From IMG/VR virus record IMGVR_UViG_3300023184_000026, positions 62,001 to 126,000 of that record: 64,000 nucleotides of DNA. One strand, 5' to 3'. Below are positions 30,894 through 38,203 of this stretch, piece after piece; the stretch's first letter is position 1, and the number at the start of each line of letters is the position of its first letter. Below the pieces are notes generated by a model, which was not told where the DNA came from, searched no databases, and was given only the letters and a program-made list of their open reading frames with translations. The translations under genes were made by a program, and so were the position numbers. The DNA is from a virus.

Positions 30894-31568
30894 ATGGCTA
30901 CTAATAATATAACACTAAACGGTCAGACATTTAATAAGTCTGACTCATTCAATCCAAACACAGAAAATCTACAAACAGATGGTCTTTCTGTGCTTTGTTT
31001 CAGTCAAAATGATGATTCTAAAGTAAATGACTGTATCATAGATGGTCAAGATGCACGTTGGGGAGGCAAAGCCTCATTAACATTTGGTCTTGAATATAAT
31101 AGATGCACATTCAAGAATGGCACTGCACGAGCATTTGATATGGTGCGTGGTGGTAATGTTACATTTACTGAATGTATATTTGAAAATACTGTACGCAAGC
31201 CTGTAGTATCTCAGTTTACAGTTGCTGAACAATGCGACATTGGTATAAAAGGTGGTGTACATGATGTAACATTTCATAGTTGCATATTCAATGATATTTT
31301 AATAGGTGATTATAGCATATATGATCAACAAGATCGTCCAAAAGCTCGCCGCTTTACTTTCATCAATTGTAAAAACAAAGATGGTGGACCAATCATTATT
31401 CGTGGCAAATATGTTGATAAAGATTCTATCAATCTTGTTGGTACACATGCAAAAATGTGGGTTTGGCCGTCATTTTTAACCAAATTATATTGGATGTTTA
31501 ATCGCAAGTTTGGCGACACTCGCAAACCAGATGGTTGGAATGTATATGATCATAGAGAATTGGATTAA
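30894..31568 (+). CDS. Right-handed beta-helix protein
   Basis: The ATG at 30894 (MATNNITLNGQTF) gives 224 residues; the longer ORF runs back into a tRNA. Regular strands of about 22 residues with Cys and Phe ladders (YNRCTFKNGTARAFDM, VTFTECIFENT, VTFHSCIFNDI, FTFINCKNKDG) indicate a pectate-lyase-like beta-helix. Such proteins act in phage as tail-spike depolymerases or adhesins, but no catalytic residues can be named. There is no signal peptide, so it is more likely a virion part than a secreted enzyme. Confidence 0.75.
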   Translation: MATNNITLNGQTFNKSDSFNPNTENLQTDGLSVLCFSQNDDSKVNDCIIDGQDARWGGKASLTFGLEYNRCTFKNGTARAFDMVRGGNVTFTECIFENTVRKPVVSQFTVAEQCDIGIKGGVHDVTFHSCIFNDILIGDYSIYDQQDRPKARRFTFINCKNKDGGPIIIRGKYVDKDSINLVGTHAKMWVWPSFLTKLYWMFNRKFGDTRKPDGWNVYDHRELD

Positions 31569-31678
31569 AAATACAAAAACATCGTAGTTTTTATATAAAA
31601 ATTTATCTTGCCAAATTGGTAAACGTGTATCATATTTATCGGTTCAAACGTCTAAAGACGAAAACTAAATAATAATAT
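31569..31678. other. Possible tRNA remnant
   Basis: CTTGCCAAATTGGTAAACG resembles an acceptor/D-arm region and CGGTTCAAACG a T-arm, followed by a CGTCT/AGACG hairpin,  but no acceptor 3' strand or anticodon arm fits. Confidence 0.3.
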
Positions 31679-33652
31679 ATGAAATATAATAACACACAAA
31701 ATAACTCGCTGCTTGTGAAGCTCTTTGCTTCTATGATGCTGTTTGTGGTCGCTGTGACCAGTGTATTTGCCATTCCCGGCATTACATCCACAAACCTACA
31801 AACAACTGCGGGTGTAACAGTTACAGATGCAGGTACTACTCTTAGTATCGTCGCCCCAAACAAGTCTGTGCTTACATGGCAGAACTTTGGAAGTGGCACG
31901 GATACTATTGCTATTGGAGACGCACTAAACTATACACTTCCTTCCAATAATGCATCTGTATTAAACATTGTTGCTGGTGGAGCATCCTCAACCATCAACG
32001 GTACACTTTCATCTAACGGCAATGTATATGTCCTCAATCCAAACGGCATCTTGGTCGGTGGCAGTGCTCGAATTGATGTCAATCGTTTGGGCTTGAGCAC
32101 ATCCGACAATCCATCATTTGCTAGTTTTTATTTCCAGCAAAATGGATTTCTTCCGTCTCAAGACGGGTTGGCTCCTGTCGCTGGTAATACAACCATCAAT
32201 AATGGTTCAATCATTGCAGTAAGCGAAAACATTACTCTTGTTTCCAAGAATATCACAATCAACGGTGTATTGTCTCAAGGAAATCTTGTGCTCAATGCTG
32301 ATGGTAATGTTACTGTGGGTTCTGCTGGTATGGCTTATATCGCTGGCAATTTGACTATCAACAATCCAACAGGAACAACTACAATTGGTTCTGCTGGCAA
32401 CAACACAATTATCACCAATAACCTAGTGGTCAATGGAAATTCTACAAGCGCGTTTTCTTCGGTTGCCACTGGTACAATACAAGCCAAGACGTTAAATGTA
32501 ACAGCTGGAACAATTCTGGCCGATCGTATCAGCACAAACAGCACAACTGTCAATGGCACAAATGTCACTGTTAATGTTGGTTCTGGTGCTGGCACGCCTT
32601 CTGTTACCGCAGTTGGCAATGGCACAGTACAAATATCCGCACCTGCGTCTCTTACTGTTAATGTCAGCAACTCTGGTGCTGGTGCAACCACCGTATCTGC
32701 TGGTGGTAATTTGACACTGGGTAAGGTACAAGTAGAAGGTTTGGCTGGTGCTTCATTTACTGGTGCATCTGTGACTGACACTTCGTCCAGAATATTTGTT
32801 TATGGCGGTGCTGCGTTCACTGCAACTGCTGGGAATGTTACTATCGACAAAGGACAACACAGTTTTGGTCCAGTTAGCGTATCTGCTACTGGCGAAGCCT
32901 TGATTGTTGAAGACGCAGCCACACAGTTGAACGTTGTCAACACACCAAAGTTGACATTGCGTTCTGTTGATTATATTTTTCAAACTCCAACAACTGGTGT
33001 AGTTAATAGTGCATTGGTTTCTGTTGTGGGTTCTGGAAATATAACACTTGGTGCAGTCACAAACTCCGCTGGAAATTACACAATCACCGGAAACGATGTT
33101 GTGTTTGCCAACAACGGTGCATTGTCTATATCCACGACCGCAACTGGCAACGCTTCTGTTATATCAACGGGCGCAGTGACTCTCGGCTCAATAGCCACGG
33201 GTGGCACACTAACAGTTACTTCTGCTGGAGCAATCACTCAAGCAGTTGATACCAAAGTCAGTTCGTTTGGATCTGTTCGTTTTGTTGGAACTGGATTGAC
33301 ACTATCAAATGCTGGCAACGGCTTTGGTGGCATCACAGTTGATGTTGGTACTGCCGGTACTGCCACACTCACAGAAGAAACAACTCTAAACCTCGTTTCT
33401 CTTCGCGCTGCGAATGCAACATTGAAAAGTACATTCGATGTTATTACAACTGGTGCATTGCCGGTAGTCGCTGATACATTCAATGTTGTTGTTGGTGGGG
33501 ATTTTGTTCCTGCTGCAAACTTCCGCGCCGTCAATGGTATTACAGTATTGTCTGGTGGAAATGTTGACTTGAGCAATTTGAGTTTGATCACAAACTTGAA
33601 TAACAAGAGCCCAAGCATCATTGCCAAAGGATACAAGGCTCCACAGCCATAA
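31679..33652 (+). CDS. Filamentous-haemagglutinin-type (TPS domain) exoprotein
   Basis: The 657-residue protein has a signal peptide (hydrophobic LFASMMLFVVAVTSVFA) and an N-terminal TPS-like domain: VLTWQNFGSGTDTIAIG, ASSTINGTLSSNGNVYVLNP followed by NGILVGG. The NPNGI motif and its surroundings are diagnostic of two-partner secretion exoproteins. The rest is a long beta-helix of Ala/Gly/Thr/Val repeats. Bacterial relatives are exported by a TpsB barrel and act as adhesins; no TpsB gene is visible here. Codons are GC-richer than neighbours. It could be exported by the host or act as a fibre. Confidence 0.85.
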   Translation: MKYNNTQNNSLLVKLFASMMLFVVAVTSVFAIPGITSTNLQTTAGVTVTDAGTTLSIVAPNKSVLTWQNFGSGTDTIAIGDALNYTLPSNNASVLNIVAGGASSTINGTLSSNGNVYVLNPNGILVGGSARIDVNRLGLSTSDNPSFASFYFQQNGFLPSQDGLAPVAGNTTINNGSIIAVSENITLVSKNITINGVLSQGNLVLNADGNVTVGSAGMAYIAGNLTINNPTGTTTIGSAGNNTIITNNLVVNGNSTSAFSSVATGTIQAKTLNVTAGTILADRISTNSTTVNGTNVTVNVGSGAGTPSVTAVGNGTVQISAPASLTVNVSNSGAGATTVSAGGNLTLGKVQVEGLAGASFTGASVTDTSSRIFVYGGAAFTATAGNVTIDKGQHSFGPVSVSATGEALIVEDAATQLNVVNTPKLTLRSVDYIFQTPTTGVVNSALVSVVGSGNITLGAVTNSAGNYTITGNDVVFANNGALSISTTATGNASVISTGAVTLGSIATGGTLTVTSAGAITQAVDTKVSSFGSVRFVGTGLTLSNAGNGFGGITVDVGTAGTATLTEETTLNLVSLRAANATLKSTFDVITTGALPVVADTFNVVVGGDFVPAANFRAVNGITVLSGGNVDLSNLSLITNLNNKSPSIIAKGYKAPQP

Positions 33653-33678
33653 TAGATATTATAAAGTGTATACTTCAA

Positions 33679-33708
33679 AAAACCCAACCATTTACGGTTG
33701 GGTTTTTT
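33679..33708 (+). terminator. Rho-independent terminator
   Basis: AAAACCCAACC / GGTTGGGTTTT stem followed by T-run, just after the exoprotein gene. Confidence 0.88.
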
Positions 33709-33737
33709 GTTATGTTCATATATATTTATAATAACTT

Positions 33738-33989
33738 ATGAAGAAATCTGAACTCAAAAATCTTATCAAAGAAGTAATGGATGAAATAGTTGAACTTAAT
33801 CCAGAAAAGCAAGAACAAATGACAACCACACAGTTGAATGGGTTGAATCAAAAATCTGAAAAAATGCTAGAAATAATGAAATCAAGTGATGTTAAGTTGG
33901 AACCTTGGATGATTGATCTTATCAGCCAAGCATATCATAATATTGATGCTGTTGCCAACAAACTGATGTTTGGTGATAAAAAAGATTAA
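33738..33989 (+). CDS. Small helical protein with packaging-type N-terminus
   Basis: The 83-residue product starts MKKSELKNLIKEVMDEI, a basic amphipathic helix containing I-K-E, then continues as acidic helices (EKMLEIMKSSDVKLEPWMID). Similar short proteins starting MKKSELK-x-LI-x-E are common in T4-like marine phages, from memory. It may be an internal head protein or a scaffold. No enzymatic motif. Confidence 0.6.
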   Translation: MKKSELKNLIKEVMDEIVELNPEKQEQMTTTQLNGLNQKSEKMLEIMKSSDVKLEPWMIDLISQAYHNIDAVANKLMFGDKKD

Positions 33990-34030
33990 GAAAGTTGTTG
34001 ACTTTAGATAAAATTCTGCCACTGTCTTAA

Positions 34031-34116
34031 TCAAGAAAAGGGTGTGATGAATTGATCACACGGAGGTAACGGGTAGGCTTTCCTCCGAAGGACACGAACC
34101 GCAATATGTGCCTTCC
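34031..34116 (+). ncRNA. Three-hairpin RNA ahead of the second tRNA block
   Basis: Perfect stems GTGTGAT/ATCACAC (34042-34061), CGGAGG/CCTCCG (34061-34087) and AAGG-A-CAC/GTGCCTT (34088-34114) follow each other without gaps. TTGACT at 33998 could be a -35, though no good -10 is seen. No ORF. The tRNA-Ile at 34132 follows. Confidence 0.5.
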
Positions 34117-34131
34117 TCGTTCTTTATATTT

Positions 34132-34208
34132 CCTCTTATAGCTCAATTGGTTAGAGCGGGTGCTTTATAGGCGCAGGGTTGTGGGTTCAAATCCTACTAG
34201 GAGGACCA
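34132..34208 (+). tRNA. tRNA-Ile(UAU)
   Basis: Acceptor CCTCTTA/TAGGAGG, loop TTTATAG, T-arm GTGGG TTCAAAT CCTAC, CCA encoded. Confidence 0.85.
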
Positions 34209-34296
34209 ATTTTAGCAAAGAGTAACTAGTATAATATTCAACTTGATTCCAACCCAAGCCAAAATATTGTGTGAACTAGTTTACTCGGCTATTTAT

Positions 34297-34372
34297 GGTA
34301 GTGAGGTCGATTGGTTAAGGCAGCGGTTTCATAAGCCGTTCTATGTGGGTTCAATTCCCACCACTACTTCCA
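34297..34372 (+). tRNA. tRNA-Met(CAU)
   Basis: Acceptor GGTAGTG/CACTACT, loop TTCATAA, T-arm GTGGG TTCAATT CCCAC, CCA encoded. The 88 bases before it contain GAGTAA-CTAGT / ACTAG-TTTACTC, an 11-bp imperfect stem. Confidence 0.85.
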
Positions 34373-34380
34373 TTTTTAAT

Positions 34381-34456
34381 GCCGCCGAAGTTTATATGGG
34401 TGAACAATTCATTATTAATGAATAAGAAGTTGGTCCGATTCCAACCGGTGGCTCCA
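34381..34456 (+). tRNA. tRNA-like gene with apparent AUU anticodon
   Basis: Acceptor GCCGCCG/CGGTGGC, stem ATTCA/TGAAT with loop TTATTAA, T-arm GTTGG TCCGATT CCAAC, CCA encoded. Read strictly, positions 34-36 are AUU (Asn), which is very rare in bacteria and phages; it may be a decayed gene. Confidence 0.55.
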
Positions 34457-34467
34457 TTTATTGTATA

Positions 34468-34498
34468 TTGACAAATATGTATTATTGAGTAATATAAT
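34468..34498 (+). promoter_or_regulatory. Promoter-like sequence
   Basis: TTGACA (34468-34473), 19-base spacer, TATAAT (34493-34498), 14 bases before the ATG at 34512. Confidence 0.55.
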
Positions 34499-34511
34499 AA
34501 CAATATTAAAA

Positions 34512-34676
34512 ATGAGTGAACTAGGTCTATTAAGAATTCTTCCAAAAGAACAATTTACAGAATATAAAGGAAAATGTATACAGGTTCGTGACTTAATAAA
34601 GATACTTGAAAAACAAAATAAAAAAAATACTAATAATGGGCCTGCCCGGCGCAGGAAAAACAACACTGGCAACTGA
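34512..34676 (+). CDS. Short ORF overlapping the APS-kinase-like gene
   Basis: The ORF starts MSELGLLRILPKEQFTEYKG and is open for 54 codons, but its last 18 residues are a frame-shadow of the kinase P-loop. The first 36 residues look like a natural N-terminus for the kinase. The two frames meet in a run of eight A bases at about 34619-34626. It is either a separate small gene or the 5' part of the kinase, joined by +1 frameshifting or separated by an assembly indel. Confidence 0.45.
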   Translation: MSELGLLRILPKEQFTEYKGKCIQVRDLIKILEKQNKKNTNNGPARRRKNNTGN

Positions 34677-35043
34677 ATTAGCCAAGATGTTGAATGCAGT
34701 TCATTTTAACGCTGACGAAATTCGTAAAGAAATCAATAAAGATTTGACGTTTAGTATACAAGATAGAATAGAACAAGCACGTCGTATGAAAGTGTTATGT
34801 GATATAGTTGTTAGGTCTGGAAATTATGCTATAGCAGATTTTGTATGTCCAACAAAACAGGCACAAGATGTATTTATAACAGAAGATACATATGTTGTTT
34901 GGGTTGACAGAACAAAGGTTGGTAGATATGAAGACACCAACAAACTGTTTTATCCTCCAGAGAATTTTGATATGATAGTCAATGAATATGGATCTCCAAA
35001 ATTTTGGTCGCTATTGATTGTTGACGAACTGCAAGCACACTAA
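34606..35043 (+). CDS. APS-kinase-like P-loop kinase
   Basis: The open frame begins at TTG 34606; Walker A GLPGAGKTTLA follows within 12 residues. FNADEIRKEINKDL, QARRMKVLCDIVVRSG and YAIADFVCP match adenylylsulfate kinases and their phage relatives, which phosphorylate a hydroxyl group of a nucleotide or sugar. Protein length from TTG is 145 residues against about 170-200 for APS kinases, so the N-terminus may come from the overlapping frame at 34512. The true substrate is uncertain. Confidence 0.7.
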   Translation: MKNKIKKILIMGLPGAGKTTLATELAKMLNAVHFNADEIRKEINKDLTFSIQDRIEQARRMKVLCDIVVRSGNYAIADFVCPTKQAQDVFITEDTYVVWVDRTKVGRYEDTNKLFYPPENFDMIVNEYGSPKFWSLLIVDELQAH

Positions 35044-35096
35044 TTGATATATTATATCTTTTGGTCATATATATTATATATATTTCTATATAATAT

Positions 35097-35753
35097 ATGG
35101 CAAAAAAGAGCAAAGTTAAACCAACTGATATAATAAATAGTCCTTTGTTTGCTGGAGTGCCGCCAAAATTTGTAAAAAAAGCGGCTACTTTTTGTGAAGT
35201 AAAAGAGTATAGTGCTGGTTCATTTATAATAAATGAAGGTGAAAAAGGAGACTTTATGTTTATTATACTTGATGGTCAAGTGGATGTATTAAAAGGACCA
35301 AAGAAGATGAAATTAGCCACACTTGGCAAAGGTGTATTTTTGGGAGAAGGTGCATTGGTTAGTAGATCACCAAGAAATGCAAGTATTGTCGCAAAGAGTA
35401 GTGTTAAACTTGCTGTATTTGATCAAAATGGATTTGATAAATTATCTGTTATGCATCCATGTATTCCTGTAACAATGATGAATATACACAACGAAAGATG
35501 CAAAGATACAGTGCGTAAACTCAATATATTAAAATCAAAAGAATTTATATTGATGGCAGCAGTTGGATTGGTGTTGCTTGTAAAAAATTCACATAGTATA
35601 CTTCCAATGAATTTACATGATATTGCAGATCAAATTGCAAGCTATATTCCAGATCAAGTTATGGCATTGGGTGGCCCAGCAGCAGCAGCAATTGGATTGA
35701 AATTAAAACAAATGGAAATGGGTGATATAGTTTCTAAATTAGACAAGATTTGA
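35097..35753 (+). CDS. Cyclic-nucleotide-binding domain protein with a membrane helix
   Basis: The 218-residue protein has a cNMP-binding fold at residues 15-130: FAGVPPKFVKKAA, EYSAGSFIINEGEKGDFMFI, LDGQVDVL and the phosphate-binding cassette FLGEGALVSRSPRNASIV, with Glu and Arg that contact the cyclic phosphate and ribose. A hydrophobic helix (FILMAAVGLVLLV) follows and then a Pro/Ala-rich C-terminus. No DNA-binding or kinase domain is present. It could read the product of the CHASE2 cyclase encoded at 19430, which is inference. Confidence 0.8.
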   Translation: MAKKSKVKPTDIINSPLFAGVPPKFVKKAATFCEVKEYSAGSFIINEGEKGDFMFIILDGQVDVLKGPKKMKLATLGKGVFLGEGALVSRSPRNASIVAKSSVKLAVFDQNGFDKLSVMHPCIPVTMMNIHNERCKDTVRKLNILKSKEFILMAAVGLVLLVKNSHSILPMNLHDIADQIASYIPDQVMALGGPAAAAIGLKLKQMEMGDIVSKLDKI

Positions 35754-35763
35754 TAGTTTGTAG

Positions 35764-35791
35764 TTGACCAGAACAATATAATGTGTATAGT
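35764..35791 (+). promoter_or_regulatory. Promoter for a tRNA block
   Basis: TTGACC (35764-35769), 16-base spacer containing CAATATAAT, TATAGT (35786-35791), 20 bases before tRNA-Leu(UAG). Confidence 0.6.
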
Positions 35792-35810
35792 TATGTTTGT
35801 TCTTTGATAC

Positions 35811-35901
35811 GGCTGTGTGGCGGAATTGGCTATACGCACTTCGCTTAGAACGAAGCACCTATAAAAAAGGTATATGGGTTCGACTCCCTTCGCAGCCACC
35901 A
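35811..35901 (+). tRNA. tRNA-Leu(UAG)
   Basis: Acceptor GGCTGTG/CGCAGCC, stem CTTCG/CGAAG with loop CTTAGAA, long variable arm, CCA encoded. Confidence 0.92.
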
Positions 35902-36142
35902 ATTTAAATACTTTTTTCTGGTAGTAAATTCTTTGAGGTTCGTCGCCTCATTTACTGGCTGATATACAATGACAAAATCGTGGTTATTATTGATTGAAAT
36001 GAAACGACTTCCGACACGCGGGTCTGATATAATAGTTAGATTAGAGTCCTTGAGGTAATAACTTGATTGTATATCGAAGGAGAGCATAACTGCGGTGCCA
36101 TAACTTGGGATGACCAACCCAACGCGCAGTCAGAAAAAAAAT
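35902..36142. other. Non-coding or weakly coding stretch
   Basis: A long hairpin AGTAAAT...TGAGG-TTCGTCG-CCTCA...TTTACT lies at about 35923-35956. ACTGCG/CGCAGT (36089-36131) encloses a TTGGG/CCCAA hairpin. A minus-strand ORF (36117-35845) runs into the antisense of tRNA-Leu and was not accepted; its first 60 residues are nevertheless protein-like. Confidence 0.35.
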
Positions 36143-36218
36143 AAGTGCTGACATTGGGGATGACTCACCTGCTGATGAACCAATGGCGCGGAGACGCAGG
36201 TCACTACCGCCAGCACTT
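36143..36218 (+). ncRNA. tRNA-sized pseudoknot-capable RNA
   Basis: AAGTGCTG pairs with CAGCACTT (8 bp, perfect). Inside, CATTGG (36152) with CCAATG (36180) and ACCTGC (36167) with GCAGGT (36196) are interleaved. CTGATGA occurs at 36172 but the rest of a hammerhead core is missing. No anticodon or CCA. Confidence 0.5.
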
Positions 36219-36226
36219 CACTTTAT

Positions 36227-36312
36227 GGCAGCGTAGAAGAATTGGCATATTCAGGGGTCTCAAACACCCCCGCCGCAAGGCACTGTGGGTTCAAGTCCCT
36301 CCGCTGCTACCA
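36227..36312 (+). tRNA. tRNA-Leu(CAA)
   Basis: Acceptor GGCAGCG/CGCTGCT, stem GGGGT/ACCCC with loop CTCAAAC, long variable arm, CCA encoded. Confidence 0.88.
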
Positions 36313-36316
36313 ATTT

Positions 36317-36502
36317 ATGGATATTATGGATACTCAAACTATTACAACAAACTATGATGCTGGAAAAATTGCAAAGCGAGAAGCAATGCGTAAAGAATTA
36401 AAGCGCATGAAGATGCAACATATGCTTGAACTAAATCAAACTATCAGTGAAAACGCTGATGTTGTTGCAAAAAGATGGATTGCTGAGTTGAAACAAAAAT
36501 AA
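36317..36502 (+). CDS. Small helical hypothetical protein
   Basis: The ATG at 36317 follows tRNA-Leu by four bases and gives 61 residues. The middle is a very basic helix (AKREAMRKELKRMKMQHML). It sits between two tRNA genes. No family recognised. Confidence 0.55.
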   Translation: MDIMDTQTITTNYDAGKIAKREAMRKELKRMKMQHMLELNQTISENADVVAKRWIAELKQK

Positions 36503-36508
36503 TTTTAT

Positions 36509-36596
36509 GGCCGTATGATGGAACTGGATATACATTTTGGACTTAAAATCCAACGCCCGTAAGGGATTGAGGGTTCAAATCCCTCTGCGGCTACCA
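36509..36596 (+). tRNA. tRNA-Leu(UAA)
   Basis: Acceptor GGCCGTA/TGCGGCT, stem TTGGA/TCCAA with loop CTTAAAA, long variable arm, CCA encoded. Confidence 0.92.
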
Positions 36597-36605
36597 ATTT
36601 ATAAT

Positions 36606-36770
36606 ATGAAAACATTATGGAGAATATGGGCAAAAGCCCTTGGAGAAAAAGCAAGTGAAAATGACTGCGAAGCAGATCGTGTTGCATTTATTCGCACACT
36701 TATTGTGCTTTGTTATGTTGTAACAAACATATTCATTGTTGCGGGAGTAATAAAGCATTGGCATGACTAA
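36606..36770 (+). CDS. Conserved small membrane protein of T4-like phages
   Basis: The 54-residue product MKTLWRIWAKALGEK... has a polar N-terminal half and one membrane helix (TLIVLCYVVTNIFIVAGVI). I recognise it, from memory, as a recurrent unannotated protein of T4-like cyanophages, which supports the phage origin. It overlaps the next gene by eight bases. Confidence 0.7.
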   Translation: MKTLWRIWAKALGEKASENDCEADRVAFIRTLIVLCYVVTNIFIVAGVIKHWHD

Positions 36771-37215
36771 AGAGCTTTATATTGAAAGCGGCAATCATTG
36801 GATAAATGCTCCATATCCATTGAAACCAAATGATACTGAAGTAAAAATGTATCAACAACATCTATTGACTGGAACTACATTGCTACTTGGTTCTACAGTT
36901 CCTTTATTACCTTTGTGTGATGAAGCAATTGACTTGACTCCAAGAATACAAGATCCAAAAATAATCAAGGGAGATTGGAATAACATAGAAAAATTTTATG
37001 ATAATATTATTGGAGACGGAGTTCTAAATTTAGAAGGAGAAAAGATAATTGAAAATCTTCGTCCCAAGTGCCATAGATTCATAAGCAGAGTATTTTCCAG
37101 AAAATTCTCGTATATGAAATACGCTACATTTTTTTATAAAGATTTTCATAACGCAATCAAAGTGGCAGAAATAAATGAATCATGTCCGATTTTCATCTGG
37201 AAGTTTACAAGTTAG
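36763..37215 (+). CDS. Methyltransferase-like protein
   Basis: The 150-residue protein has TTLLLGSTVPLLPLC near residue 38, a glycine-containing strand-loop like SAM-binding motif I, then AIDLTPRI and NNIIGDGVLNLEG, which resemble motifs II and IV of class I methyltransferases. It is short (usual size 200 or more) and the C-terminus changes to a Lys-rich helix. It overlaps the CapK-like gene by 34 bases, so the two probably act together. Confidence 0.55.
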   Translation: MTKELYIESGNHWINAPYPLKPNDTEVKMYQQHLLTGTTLLLGSTVPLLPLCDEAIDLTPRIQDPKIIKGDWNNIEKFYDNIIGDGVLNLEGEKIIENLRPKCHRFISRVFSRKFSYMKYATFFYKDFHNAIKVAEINESCPIFIWKFTS

Positions 37216-38201
37216 TAACTGCATTGGAAGAAAACCAATACAAAGAGCGTGATGTATCGTTATTGATACCAAAACTTAATATATTGACAAGAGAAGAGTT
37301 GCAGAAAATACCTATAGACCAATCCAAACCATTTTCATCCACCAGTGGAGCAACCGGTCAACCAGTATTTGTTCAAAAGTATATGGCACAGCATATATGG
37401 TATTGGGCAACCAATATGCGTGAACTAATTTGGAGAAAATGGGATACATCATTAAATTTGGCTGTAATCAATGCGACTGTAACAGAAGAAAAGATTACAC
37501 CTTGGCCGACAAATCCATATCTATTTACAAAAGGAGTTGGAAAGTGTTATATGCATCCAACGCGCGGAGACTTGCAAGGTTGGCTATATAGAATACAGCC
37601 AGATTATTTGCATACATATCCATCTATTATAGCCACACTTGATACATCTAAACTAAAAGATGTAAAATCAACAAGTGAAAGAGGCGGAACCAATTATAGT
37701 TCAGAAGAAGTTGGTACAATTGGATTAGAATGCCCAGACAATCCGGATGTATATCATATCATGGAGAACATTGTTATAGAAATCGTAGATGACAATGATA
37801 TCCTCGTCACAGACCTCACACATCCATATATAAAGAGATACAAAATTGGAGATAAAGGAGAGTTTGCTACTTGCAGTTGTGGAAGAAAATTACAAACCAT
37901 AAATCGTAATGTTATTGGTAGAATTCGTAATATGATAAAGTATCAAGATGGCACAACTGCGTGGCCATTGTTTGGCAGCAATACCATAAGAAATGCATGT
38001 GATACAATAAAAAGATTTCAATGTGTGCAAGAGTCATACACAGACATCACACTGAAGATTCAAGGAAATGTACCAGAAGATAAAATTGAAGATATAAAGA
38101 AATTGGTATTGAAAAGACTCAATCATCCATTCAATTTAAAAATAGAATTTGTAGAATCTTTTCCAGAAGGAAAATTTGAAGAGTTTGTTTGTAAGATATA
38201 A
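37182..38201 (+). CDS. CapK/PaaK-like adenylate-forming ligase
   Basis: The 339-residue protein has FSSTSGATGQPVFV (about residues 47-60), the P-loop of phenylacetate-CoA-ligase-type AMP-forming enzymes. Further on, GTIGLECP, YHIMENIVIEI, ILVTDLTHPYIKRYKIGDKG and IGRIRNMIKYQDG follow the order of PaaK/CapK motifs. Such enzymes activate a carboxylate as an acyl-AMP and transfer it to CoA or another acceptor. It is shorter than PaaK (about 430). With the methyltransferase-like neighbour it may modify a surface or small molecule. Confidence 0.8.
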   Translation: MSDFHLEVYKLVTALEENQYKERDVSLLIPKLNILTREELQKIPIDQSKPFSSTSGATGQPVFVQKYMAQHIWYWATNMRELIWRKWDTSLNLAVINATVTEEKITPWPTNPYLFTKGVGKCYMHPTRGDLQGWLYRIQPDYLHTYPSIIATLDTSKLKDVKSTSERGGTNYSSEEVGTIGLECPDNPDVYHIMENIVIEIVDDNDILVTDLTHPYIKRYKIGDKGEFATCSCGRKLQTINRNVIGRIRNMIKYQDGTTAWPLFGSNTIRNACDTIKRFQCVQESYTDITLKIQGNVPEDKIEDIKKLVLKRLNHPFNLKIEFVESFPEGKFEEFVCKI

Positions 38202-38203
38202 AT

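Noticed and set aside
35845-36117. Minus-strand 90-codon ORF
   Set aside because: Its C-terminal part is antisense tRNA-Leu. The first 60 codons look protein-like, but with no clear promoter or known match I left it out.
36143-36218. Hammerhead ribozyme, because of CTGATGA at 36172
   Set aside because: The GAAA core strand and the three stems at the right places are missing.
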